A stretch of DNA of 64,000 nucleotides from Pseudomonas sp. P8_229 (GTDB taxonomy: Bacteria; Pseudomonadota; Gammaproteobacteria; Pseudomonadales; Pseudomonadaceae), in NCBI RefSeq assembly GCF_034008635.1, contig NZ_CP125378.1, forward strand, positions 3,028,001-3,092,000, written 5' to 3'. Position 1 is the first letter of the stretch. Every line of letters starts with the position of its first letter. Below, piece after piece: positions 44,270 to 53,317 of the stretch. A model generated the notes under the pieces. The model ran no database searches, was not told the DNA's origin, and worked only from the letters and a program-made list of their open reading frames with translations. The translations under genes and the position numbers were made by a program.

Positions 44270-45346
44270 TCAGGATTCTGCCAACGCTCTAAGTGCCGCT
44301 TTACGCTCAGTCAGCGGCAGCTCACCCAGCTTTTCGACCTCAACATAAAACCTCACCCAATCCCCCCCAACCTGGCTGAACAACGCTGCAAACGCCGGCA
44401 CCCACTGGTCATACAGCCCAAACGGCAGCAGCCGCGCATTGTTCAGCGGCATATTCACCCAGGCGTCATAACGCTTGTCCCCTGCCCACTGGCTGTCGCG
44501 CATCAATCGATATTCGCGACGAAACTGCTCGAACGCCGCTGTTTTGCGCTCGCGCATCTGCTCGGCCGGCAGCGGCTGGGCATAGAGCTTTTCCAGTTGT
44601 GAACGCGTTTCCAGCACCAACTCGATGAACTGGTCACGCTGCATGAGCAGCGAGTCGGTGTCTGGCGGCAGGCCACGAAATGCCCGCCACTGTCGGGTGC
44701 CTTGCTGTTCGACAAATGTGGCGAAGGACTCGTTGAACTCGGTGTCGTCCTTCACATAGAAGCGCTGATGCGCCAGTTCATGAAAAATCAGCGTGGCCAG
44801 GCGCTCGTCACCCCAGCCCATCATCGAGTTGAGAATCGGGTCATTGAACCAGCCGAGGGTCGAATAGGCTTCGACGCCGCCAATCGACACGTCCATGCCT
44901 TGCAGGCGCTGAATCGCCGCTTCGCCACGTGCGGCGCTCTGGCTGTAGTAGCCGCGATAGGCCACGCAGCCGGCAATCGGGAAGCAATGGTTCTGCGGGG
45001 TCAGGGAAAACTCCGGGGTGGCAAACACGTTCCACACCACGTACGGCCGGCCGATGTCGGCGTACAGGCGATAGCTCTGGTTGTCCGGCAGATGCAGTTG
45101 TTCGCTGGCGAAGGCGCGGGCCTTCTGCGACTGGATCAGGTGTGTGCGTAATGCCCTATCGCGGCTGGGGTCGGCGATCACCTTGGCCACCGGCTCACGC
45201 GCCTGCAACAACTGCAACTGACCGCTGGCCAACTGGCTGTAATAGCTCACGCTGGAGCAACCGCTGAGCAACAAAAACATCACACCCGGAAACAAAATCC
45301 GAAAAACGCGATCAAGTAACCCATGGCTTGGAAGCGGCCTGATCAA
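44270..45346 (-). CDS. Predicted aminopeptidase lipoprotein (DUF2265)
   Basis: A 358-residue protein with a lipoprotein signal ending LLSGC (Cys30) after an unusually long charged N-terminus. The zinc metallopeptidase motif is LIFHELAHQ, followed by FNESFATFVEQQG with a candidate third ligand. The family is annotated as predicted aminopeptidase (PF10023). It should be membrane-anchored in the periplasm. Substrate unknown. Divergent from the twin lipoprotein genes. Confidence 0.85.
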   Translation of the reverse strand: MIRPLPSHGLLDRVFRILFPGVMFLLLSGCSSVSYYSQLASGQLQLLQAREPVAKVIADPSRDRALRTHLIQSQKARAFASEQLHLPDNQSYRLYADIGRPYVVWNVFATPEFSLTPQNHCFPIAGCVAYRGYYSQSAARGEAAIQRLQGMDVSIGGVEAYSTLGWFNDPILNSMMGWGDERLATLIFHELAHQRFYVKDDTEFNESFATFVEQQGTRQWRAFRGLPPDTDSLLMQRDQFIELVLETRSQLEKLYAQPLPAEQMRERKTAAFEQFRREYRLMRDSQWAGDKRYDAWVNMPLNNARLLPFGLYDQWVPAFAALFSQVGGDWVRFYVEVEKLGELPLTERKAALRALAES

Positions 45347-45405
45347 AATAAAAAATCCTTTGGAAAGTCTGCCCGCAAGACTATCCCGCCATTTGGAGCT
45401 TCGCT

Positions 45406-45828
45406 ATGCGCATGTTGTTGCTGACTGGAGGCCTGCTGACGCTGGCCGGTTGTGCCGGATTCGGAATGCCCGACCCTGACCCCTCGCAAGCCTGGATCGA
45501 CCTCGATGCCCGGCAACAGGACACCGCGCTGCAAGCGCTGCAGGTCGATAGCCGAACCACGGCCGACAAACGTTATTTCGAGGTGCAGCCCGGCAGCCAT
45601 GAACTGAAGGTGCGTTATCAGTTTGCGGTCGAAGCCACCAACATCGGCCCGGATGCCGAGCCGCTGTGGCGCGACTGCCAGTTGAACGTGAAATTCAAGG
45701 ACTTCAACGCCGGTCAGCGTTATCAGCTGCAGGCCGGCAGTATCGGTTTCCGTCCATGGGCGAAGCTCTACGACGAGCAACGCAAAGTGGTTGGCCAGGG
45801 CACACCGGCAGGCTGTCAGCGCACTTGA
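45406..45828 (+). CDS. Small lipoprotein, first of a tandem pair
   Basis: A 140-residue protein with a lipobox LAGC (Cys16). The mature part has PSQAWIDL, RYFEVQPGSHELKVRYQF and AGQRYQLQAGSIGFRPWAKLYD. These are shared in order with the next gene, so the two arose by duplication. Envelope location is certain only as far as the signal. Function unknown. Confidence 0.8.
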   Translation: MRMLLLTGGLLTLAGCAGFGMPDPDPSQAWIDLDARQQDTALQALQVDSRTTADKRYFEVQPGSHELKVRYQFAVEATNIGPDAEPLWRDCQLNVKFKDFNAGQRYQLQAGSIGFRPWAKLYDEQRKVVGQGTPAGCQRT

Positions 45829-45868
45829 TCGGCGCTATGCTTCAGGTCTGAACCCTTGGACATCCATC

Positions 45869-46288
45869 ATGCGCAAGTTGATGCTGTTGCTCGCAGTCGG
45901 CGCTATCACCGGCTGCCAGACCCCGTTGCCACCGGTCGATCCACAAATGGCCTGGGTCGACTTTTCGACCCCGACCCCGGGCGGCAAACTGCTCATGGCC
46001 GAGCGCCTCGACAATAAACGGTTGACCGACGGGCGTTTCTTTCAGGTGACGCCTGGCAGCCATGAGCTGCGGGTGCGTTTCGACTTCGAGGTGTTTGGCG
46101 GCGGTGGCAGTCTGATGACCGGCCCGGTCGAGCGGCTGTGTTACCTGTACATCCGCTACGACCATTTCGAAGCCGGCCAGCGTTACCTGCTGGAAGGGCG
46201 TTCGCTGGGGTTCACGCCGAGCGCGCGTTTGTACAACGCCAGGCACGAGATCGTTGCCGAGGACCGGGACATCGACTGCCTTACCTGA
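45869..46288 (+). CDS. Small lipoprotein, second of a tandem pair
   Basis: A 139-residue paralogue of the preceding protein with lipobox ITGC (Cys16). Shared motifs: AWVDF, RFFQVTPGSHELRVRFDFEV and AGQRYLLEGRSLGFTPSARLYN, with a conserved C-terminal cysteine. Start is ATG 45869; a longer frame adds 26 residues that overlap the previous gene. Function unknown. Confidence 0.8.
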   Translation: MRKLMLLLAVGAITGCQTPLPPVDPQMAWVDFSTPTPGGKLLMAERLDNKRLTDGRFFQVTPGSHELRVRFDFEVFGGGGSLMTGPVERLCYLYIRYDHFEAGQRYLLEGRSLGFTPSARLYNARHEIVAEDRDIDCLT

Positions 46289-46294
46289 GGTGAA

Positions 46295-46534
46295 TCAGTT
46301 GCTGTTTTTCTGATAGATGATCGCTTTGGTGCCGTTGTCGCAAGTGCCGACGACCATCGCCACGTCGTGTTTATCGGCCTCTTCCTTGCTGACGATTTCC
46401 AGCGTGTAGGAGGGCACGGCGTTGGCCTGGATCTTGACCTCGATCTCGTTCTTCAATTCTTCACAGTCTTTCGGTGCGGCAAGAACCGTTGTGGCCAGTG
46501 CACTGCAGAAAATCGCCAAGCCAATACGTTTCAT
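46295..46534 (-). CDS. DUF1161 exported protein
   Basis: A 79-residue protein with a signal peptide (cleavage near VLAA) and a short domain with CEELKNEIEVKI, YTLEIVSKEEA, VVGTC and AIIYQK; two cysteines could form a disulfide. A paralogue lies at 48594-48818. The family has no known function. The 5' leader contains a hairpin (46553-46574) with nearly perfect 10-base arms. Confidence 0.85.
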   Translation of the reverse strand: MKRIGLAIFCSALATTVLAAPKDCEELKNEIEVKIQANAVPSYTLEIVSKEEADKHDVAMVVGTCDNGTKAIIYQKNSN

Positions 46535-46663
46535 AGTTAAAGCTCCCTGGTGCAGCGCGCACGGGTGTGCGCTGAAGCTGCTGTCACTTATTCGACCATA
46601 TTTTTGCAGAGCGGGTTCTGACTTCGCTCACATCTTCAGGCACTGCGGTGCTTTTTGGATCGC

Positions 46664-46739
46664 TTTCGCGAGCAGGCTCGCTCCCACATTGGACGTGTTC
46701 ACAACACACACCCTGAGGGAGCGAGCCTGCTCGCGATTG
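46664..46739. repeat. REP inverted pair, mixed type
   Basis: Divergent arms CGCGAGCAGGCTCGCTCCC (46668 onward) and GGGAGCGAGCCTGCTCGCG (46718-46736). The sequence combines features of the two REP types in the window. Confidence 0.82.
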
Positions 46740-46756
46740 GGTCAGTCAGCGCCGAC

Positions 46757-47188
46757 TTAGCTGACCAGCGAAGCCTCAAGCGTAATCTTCGCATTCAACA
46801 GCTTGGACACCGGGCACCCTTCCTTGGCCTTGTTACTCAGTTCTTCAAACTGCGCCTGCGTCGCTCCCGGGATCTTCGCCTTGAGAATCAGCTTCACCGC
46901 AGTGATGGCAAAGCCGCCGTCCACCTGGTCCAGCGTGACCTCCGCCTGCGTGTCGATGCTGTCAGCCCTCAGGCCCGCATCGCCGAGAATCATCGAAAAC
47001 GCCATGGAAAAACAGCCGGCATGGGCGGCGCCGATCAGTTCTTCCGGGTTGGTGCCCTTGCCACCTTCGAAGCGGGCCTTGAAGCCGTAAGGCGCTTCTC
47101 TGAGGACGCCGGTTTCGGTAGAGATCGAGCCGATGCCGGTTTTCAGATCGCCAGCCCAATGCGCGGATGCTTTCTTCACGATAGCCAT
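46757..47188 (-). CDS. osmC: OsmC-type peroxiredoxin
   Basis: Cytoplasmic peroxidase reducing organic hydroperoxides, 143 residues from ATG 47188 (MAIVKKASAHWAG). Redox cysteines are in AAHAGCFSMAF and EGCPVSKLLN; GGKGTNPEELIGA is typical. It has a GGAGGCAG ribosome site. OsmC is usually induced by osmotic stress and RpoS; no promoter was assigned here. Confidence 0.94.
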   Translation of the reverse strand: MAIVKKASAHWAGDLKTGIGSISTETGVLREAPYGFKARFEGGKGTNPEELIGAAHAGCFSMAFSMILGDAGLRADSIDTQAEVTLDQVDGGFAITAVKLILKAKIPGATQAQFEELSNKAKEGCPVSKLLNAKITLEASLVS

Positions 47189-47428
47189 GTCTGCCTCCTC
47201 AAGATCTGGCGCGGAACGCCGCGCCGTCGTGGTGTTTGCTTGCAAGGCTTCTGAGGATAGACGCCGGAACAAAGTTCAGCTCAGGTGAATCGTTGACTTT
47301 TTTAGTAGGATTTTTCCCTCAGCTATTGAAACTCGGGTATATGCCCTTATTGCACAGAACACGCTTATGAATTCGGCAGGTTTTCGTTCGCAAGAAAAAA
47401 CCTGCAGACCACTCGGAGACGCAGGTTT

Positions 47429-48430
47429 ATGAAGCAACTGTCCGACGTAAAGTTTTCCACCCTCGATCTGGTGCCGGTGCGCGAGAACGGCAGCCCGGCG
47501 CAATCGCTGCGCAACTCGCTGGACCTGGCGCAGCATGTCGAGAAATTCGGCTATACCCGCTTCTGGGTCGCCGAGCACCACAACATGGACGGCATCGCCA
47601 GTTCCGCCACTTCGGTATTGCTGGGGTATCTGGCCGGTGGTACCTCGACGATTCGCGTCGGCTCCGGCGGGGTGATGTTGCCTAACCACTCACCGCTGGT
47701 GATCGCCGAACAGTTCGGCACTCTCGAAAGCCTGTATCCGGGGCGCATCGACCTCGGGCTGGGCCGGGCACCGGGTTCCGACCAGATGACCGCCCGTGCC
47801 CTGCGCCGCGAGCGCTCTGGCAGTGCCGATGACTTTCCGGAAGACGTCGCCGAACTGGTGCGCTTCCTCGGCCCGCGTACCCCGGATCAACGGGTGATCG
47901 CCATGCCCGGAACCGGCACCAATGTGCCGATCTGGTTGCTCGGCTCCAGTCTGTTCAGTGCGCAACTGGCCGGTGAGCGCGGTTTGCCCTACGCCTTCGC
48001 CTCGCACTTCGCCCCGCGCTTTATGCACGAGGCGATCCGCGTCTATCGCAATCACTTCAAGCCATCGGCGGTGCTCGACAAGCCGTACGTGATGCTCGGC
48101 GTACCGTTGGTTGCAGCGGATACCGATGAGCAGGCGGATTACCTGGCGACTTCGGTGTACCAGCGCATTCTCGCGTTGATGCGCGGGCAGAGTCTGGTGC
48201 AGCGTCCACCGGTGAAAAGCATGGATGGCCTGTGGTTACCCCATGAGCGTGAGGCAGTGGGGGACTTCCTCGGCCTGGCAATGGTCGGCAGCCCGCAGAA
48301 GATCCGCGCGAAGCTGGAGGTGCTGGTTGAACAGACGCAGGCCGATGAGCTGATCTTCACCTGTGATCTGTATGAGCATGCCGATCGCCTGCATTCCTAT
48401 GAGTTGCTGGCGCAGGTCATGAAGGGATAA
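47429..48430 (+). CDS. LLM-class flavin-dependent oxidoreductase
   Basis: A 333-residue luciferase-like monooxygenase-fold protein using FMNH2 or F420-like flavin. Family features: [66 protein letters not shown] and [14 protein letters not shown]. Physiological substrate unknown. Divergent from osmC. Confidence 0.9.
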   Translation: MKQLSDVKFSTLDLVPVRENGSPAQSLRNSLDLAQHVEKFGYTRFWVAEHHNMDGIASSATSVLLGYLAGGTSTIRVGSGGVMLPNHSPLVIAEQFGTLESLYPGRIDLGLGRAPGSDQMTARALRRERSGSADDFPEDVAELVRFLGPRTPDQRVIAMPGTGTNVPIWLLGSSLFSAQLAGERGLPYAFASHFAPRFMHEAIRVYRNHFKPSAVLDKPYVMLGVPLVAADTDEQADYLATSVYQRILALMRGQSLVQRPPVKSMDGLWLPHEREAVGDFLGLAMVGSPQKIRAKLEVLVEQTQADELIFTCDLYEHADRLHSYELLAQVMKG

Positions 48431-48438
48431 CACCAACC

Positions 48439-48533
48439 CCTGTAGGAGTGAGCCTGCTCGCGATAGCGTTTCCACAGTCACTGAGTTGTTGACTGTTACA
48501 CCGCCATCGCGAGCAGGCTCACTCCTACAGGGG
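48439..48533. repeat. REP inverted pair, TAGGAGTGAGCC type
   Basis: Convergent arms TAGGAGTGAGCCTGCTCGCG at 48442 onward and its reverse complement ending at 48530, directly after the LLM gene. Confidence 0.88.
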
Positions 48534-48550
48534 GAACGTGTCGCCCACAA

Positions 48551-48578
48551 AAAAGCCGACGCCTTCGCGTCGGCTTTT
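48551..48578. terminator. Bidirectional terminator
   Basis: AAAAGCCGACGC, loop CTTC, GCGTCGGCTTTT: a perfect 12-base stem between the converging LLM and DUF1161 genes. Confidence 0.9.
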
Positions 48579-48593
48579 GCATTTCAGTCGCGA

Positions 48594-48818
48594 TCAACCG
48601 CGCTTGTAGACGATTTCCTTGGCGCCGCCCTCACATTTGCCGACAACCTTGCCGCCAGCGGCCGCACCCTTGTCGGCAATCTCCAGCGAATACCCGGAAA
48701 CGCCCTTGGCATCCAGCTTCGCGGCAATTTCGCTTTTCAACTCTTCACAAGGCTTGCCAGCAGCAAACGCGCCACCCGCAAGGCTCAACAAACCTACTGC
48801 CAATATGAACTTCTTCAT
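48594..48818 (-). CDS. DUF1161 exported protein (second copy)
   Basis: A 74-residue paralogue of the 46295 gene with signal peptide (MKKFILAVGLLSLAGGAFAA), CEELKSEIAAKLDAKGV, YSLEIADKG, VVGKC and EIVYKR. ATG 48818 is chosen over an ATG three codons upstream because it gives the cleaner signal. Function unknown. Confidence 0.85.
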   Translation of the reverse strand: MKKFILAVGLLSLAGGAFAAGKPCEELKSEIAAKLDAKGVSGYSLEIADKGAAAGGKVVGKCEGGAKEIVYKRG

Positions 48819-48942
48819 CGGTCGCACTCCCTGGTCGGATTAAAAGAGGCGGGCATCGGGTATCCCGATGCGCTCACCTTGTAGCGCTTTGCCATTCCTA
48901 TGGCACTCGGCCAGCGCGCAAGTTCAGAAGCGTAGCCCAAAC

Positions 48943-49158
48943 TCAGCTGCTGGCAATCCGGAAGCCGACTTTGAGCGTTACCTGGAAGTGCGCAGCCTTG
49001 CCGTCCTTGATGTGGCCACGGGTGTCGACCACTTCAAACCATTCCAGGTGCTTGATGCTCTTGTTCGCTTCAGCCAGCGCATTGTTGATGGCGTCCTCGA
49101 TGCTGCTGGTGGACGAGCCGACCAGTTCGACTTTCTTGTAGGTGTGATGGTCACTCAT
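48943..49158 (-). CDS. Dodecin family flavin-binding protein
   Basis: A 71-residue protein that should assemble into a hollow dodecamer binding flavins or CoA. Family features: [22 protein letters not shown] and [29 protein letters not shown], including the tryptophan that stacks on flavin. GGAGATC ribosome site. Confidence 0.93.
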   Translation of the reverse strand: MSDHHTYKKVELVGSSTSSIEDAINNALAEANKSIKHLEWFEVVDTRGHIKDGKAAHFQVTLKVGFRIASS

Positions 49159-49314
49159 GGCGATCTCCTTGGCGTGTTGGATTGAGACTAGCAGTGATTT
49201 GCACTGTTGATTTCGGCGGCCCGGAGCAAGCGAAGTTCAGATTTTCTGCACTTTCTCAAACCGCTGAAGTCCCAACCAACACACGCCACTCATCACCAAT
49301 GCAGGAGAGCCACC

Positions 49315-49641
49315 ATGGCCAACACCTCTTTACGTAAAGCCTCGTTGCAAAGCATGGAAGCCGAGATCGAGAGTCTGCTCAAATCGTTGGAAAGCCTGAA
49401 GGACGATGCCTCGGACGAGTCGCGCAAGACCCTCAAGGCGCTGAAAAGCAATGCCGAAAGCGCGCTGAAACATTCGCGTCACCTGCTCAGCGATGCCTAC
49501 GAAGAAGTCAAAGTGAAAACCCGCGAGACCGGGATCGCCACCCGTGATTACGCTCAGGAACACCCTTGGACCACCGCCGGTGTGGCGGTGGGTGCACTGG
49601 GGCTGCTGGCCGCCTACTTGCTGTTCAAGCGCGGCGAGTGA
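49315..49641 (+). CDS. DUF883 protein (ElaB/YqjD-like)
   Basis: A 108-residue protein: a long amphipathic helix (about 10-85; [23 protein letters not shown]) and a C-terminal membrane helix (about 88-105) after [15 protein letters not shown]. In E. coli related proteins bind ribosomes at the inner membrane in stationary phase; that role is inferred here. ATG 49315 follows GCAGGAGAG. The end overlaps the 3' end of trpI by 28 bases on the opposite strand. Confidence 0.88.
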   Translation: MANTSLRKASLQSMEAEIESLLKSLESLKDDASDESRKTLKALKSNAESALKHSRHLLSDAYEEVKVKTRETGIATRDYAQEHPWTTAGVAVGALGLLAAYLLFKRGE

Positions 49642-50531
49642 TCCGTCTGGCGCAGTTCGTTCTTGAGCCACTGCGCCAGTTGCCGGGCGCGCCCGTCTGC
49701 GGCGCGCTTGGGTAGCCACAACGCCAGTTGCGCCGGGGTTTGGCAGAAACCCCACGGCGCAACCAGTCGACCAGCCTTCAAATCTTCGGCCACCAGCGGC
49801 TCTGGTGCGATCGCCACGCCTAGACCCGCGACCGCTGCCTCCAGCAAATAATACAAATGCTCGAAACCCTGTCCCAACTTCAACGCCTTGGCGTCGAGGC
49901 GGTTTTGTTGTGCCCAGCTCGGCCAGGCTTGAGGGCGAGAGGTGGTGTGCAGCAGGGGTTCGCTGAGCAAGGCTGATGCCGGTGCGGTTTGCAGGCGCTG
50001 ATAACCACGGAACAGCGGGCTCATCACCGGTCCGATGCGTTCTGCCGTCAGCTCGTACACCTGCATGTCTGCCGGCCATGGTGGTTCGGCGAACAACAGC
50101 AAGGCGTCGAGTCCGGGGCGCCGTGGGTCGAGATCACCTTCACCGGCGGACAGGTGCAGGCGCAAGTCCGGCAGATCGGCATTGAGCCGGCCCAAGCGTG
50201 GGATGAACCAGCGCGCCAGCAGACTGCCAGAGCAGCCGAGCACGAACGGTGCGTCGGCGGTGTTTTGCGTCAGCTCGGCGCACACACTGCGCAACCGATC
50301 GAATGCCTCGCCGCTGGCGTCTCGCAGACGAATCCCGGCATCTGTGAGTTTCAGGCCGCGCCCATCCTTGACGAACAGGCTCACCCCCAGATGCTCTTCG
50401 AGCACTTTGAGCTGGCGGCTGACCGCGCCGTGGGTGACGTGCAGCTGTTCGGCTGCCTGACTGACGCTGTTCAGCCGGGCCGTGGCTTCAAAGGCACGCA
50501 AGGCGTTCAGCGGAGGAAGGTCATGGCTCAT
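49614..50531 (-). CDS. trpI: LysR-type activator TrpI
   Basis: Activates trpBA in response to indoleglycerol phosphate. The 305-residue protein has the LysR helix-turn-helix (about 5-65: [31 protein letters not shown]) and a substrate-binding domain with [12 protein letters not shown] and [10 protein letters not shown]. It is divergent from trpBA with an operator in the gap, the standard pseudomonad arrangement. Confidence 0.94.
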   Translation of the reverse strand: MSHDLPPLNALRAFEATARLNSVSQAAEQLHVTHGAVSRQLKVLEEHLGVSLFVKDGRGLKLTDAGIRLRDASGEAFDRLRSVCAELTQNTADAPFVLGCSGSLLARWFIPRLGRLNADLPDLRLHLSAGEGDLDPRRPGLDALLLFAEPPWPADMQVYELTAERIGPVMSPLFRGYQRLQTAPASALLSEPLLHTTSRPQAWPSWAQQNRLDAKALKLGQGFEHLYYLLEAAVAGLGVAIAPEPLVAEDLKAGRLVAPWGFCQTPAQLALWLPKRAADGRARQLAQWLKNELRQTDHSPRLNSK

Positions 50532-50537
50532 GGTATC

Positions 50538-50554
50538 TGTGAGATTTCCTGACA
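50538..50554. promoter_or_regulatory. TrpI operator
   Basis: TGTGAG-N5-CTGACA lies six bases upstream of the trpI ATG. This matches the TrpI site reported for P. aeruginosa and P. putida as I remember it. A candidate trpBA -10 (TAGAGT, 50598-50603) lies 44 bases further; the -35 is weak, as expected for an activated promoter. Confidence 0.75.
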
Positions 50555-50600
50555 GGTTGTAGCGATCTTATCGGTTTTCAGCCTGGAAGGTCAGGGGTAG

Positions 50601-51877
<1,277 letters not shown>

Positions 51878-51878
<1 letters not shown>

Positions 51879-52690
51879 TGAGCCGCCTGCAAACCCGCTT
51901 TGCCAAACTCAAAGAACAGAACCGCGCCGCGCTGGTGACCTTTGTCACCGCCGGGGACCCGGATTACGCCACTTCGCTGGCGATCCTCAAAGGTTTGCCG
52001 GGCGCTGGCGCCGATGTGATCGAATTGGGCATGCCGTTCACCGACCCGATGGCCGACGGCCCGGCGATTCAACTGGCGAACATCCGTGCGCTGGGCGCCA
52101 AACAGAATCTGGCGAAAACCCTGCAGATGGTCCGCGAGTTCCGTGAAGGCAACAGCGATACGCCGCTGGTGCTGATGGGCTACTTCAACCCGATCCACAT
52201 GTATGGCGTGCCGCGCTTCATTGCCGATGCCAAGGAAGCAGGTGTCGATGGCCTGATCGTGGTCGACATGCCACCGGAGCACAATGCCGAACTGTGCGAT
52301 CCGGCACAGGCTGCCGGCCTGGACTTCATCCGACTGACCACCCCGACCACTGACGATGCGCGTCTGCCGAAAGTGCTCAATGGCAGCTCGGGTTTCGTGT
52401 ACTACGTGTCGGTGGCCGGTGTGACCGGTGCTGGCGCGGCAACACTGGAGCACGTCGAAGAGGCGGTAACGCGCCTGCGCCGGCATACCGACCTGCCGAT
52501 CAGCATCGGTTTCGGCATCCGCACCCCGGAGCAAGCCGCCTCCATCGCACGCCTGGCAGACGGTGTGGTGGTGGGCTCGGCCCTGATCGACCACATCGCC
52601 AATGCGACCACGCCGGAGCAGGCCATCGACGGCGTGCTGAGCCTTTGCTCGGCACTGTCCGAAGGCGTGCGTCAGGCCCGCGTCAGTTGA
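51878..52690 (+). CDS. trpA: Tryptophan synthase alpha chain
   Basis: Cleaves indoleglycerol phosphate to indole and glyceraldehyde 3-phosphate, 270 residues, TIM barrel. Catalytic Glu49 (ELGMPFTDP) and Asp60 (MADGPAIQ) are both present at the family positions. [10 protein letters not shown] is the phosphate-binding part. Followed by a strong terminator. Confidence 0.97.
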
Positions 52691-52753
52691 AGGTAAAGTT
52701 CCTGATACAGAGGAATTAGCGCCTCACAACGCAGCCTAATTGAGCAAGACCGA

Positions 52754-52785
52754 GGGATTCAGAACCACGTTCTGAATCCCTTTTT
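52754..52785 (+). terminator. Rho-independent terminator of trpBA
   Basis: GGGATTCAGAA, loop CCACG, TTCTGAATCCC, then five T residues; an 11-base perfect stem 63 bases after trpA. Confidence 0.92.
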
Positions 52786-52812
52786 GCTGTTGGTGCAGTG
52801 AGGAAAGACCCG

Positions 52813-53268
52813 ATGAAAATGCCGAAACGTCTGATGGCCGGATTGGGCGTACTGATGATCAGTGCGACACCGCTGCTGGCCAGCGCCGATCAGCGCGATG
52901 ATCATGACCACGGTGGCCCGCAGCAGGGCCAGTACGACAACCATGGCAATGACCATCGCGACGATCATCGCGGCCCGCCAAACGATCACCGTGGCGGCCC
53001 GCCACCGCACGACTTCGGCCCGGTGCGCCAGACCATTCGCGACAACCACGGCTACTTCGTGCGCGGTGCACCGCCACCACCGGGTATCCGTCTGGAGCGC
53101 GGCCGGCCGTTGCCGCACGGTTATTACGGCGAGCGGCTGGACGGTCGGGCGCTGAGCCGTTTGCCGGTGTATCCCGGTTATGAATGGCGGCGCACCGGGG
53201 GCGATATCGTGCTGATCGCGGTGGGCACCGGGATCGTTTACGAAATTCTGGATGGCGTTCTGAACTGA
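52813..53268 (+). CDS. RcnB-like periplasmic protein, His/Asp-rich
   Basis: A 151-residue protein with signal peptide (cleavage near LLASA) and a His/Asp/Gly/Pro-rich region (about residues 25-70), then an RcnB-type domain (RLERGRPLPHGYYGERLDGRALS, LPVYPGYEWRRTGGDIVLIA). The repeat region could bind metal or act as a flexible linker. ATG 52813 follows GAGGAAAG; a GTG five codons earlier lacks that site. RcnB proteins are linked to nickel/cobalt balance in E. coli, but most family members are uncharacterised. Confidence 0.8.
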   Translation: MKMPKRLMAGLGVLMISATPLLASADQRDDHDHGGPQQGQYDNHGNDHRDDHRGPPNDHRGGPPPHDFGPVRQTIRDNHGYFVRGAPPPPGIRLERGRPLPHGYYGERLDGRALSRLPVYPGYEWRRTGGDIVLIAVGTGIVYEILDGVLN

Positions 53269-53280
53269 TCTGCAGGTAAT

Positions 53281-53317
53281 AAAAAAGATCGCAGCCTTAG
53301 AGCTGCGATCTTTTTTT
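53281..53317. terminator. Bidirectional terminator
   Basis: AAAAAAGATCGCAGC, loop CTTAGA, GCTGCGATCTTTTTTT between converging genes; the T-run overlaps the stop codon of the DUF4105 gene. Confidence 0.92.

Noticed and set aside
12612..48533. CRISPR-like spacing of repeats
   Set aside because: The repeats are inverted pairs scattered over 36 kb with no regular spacers or cas genes.
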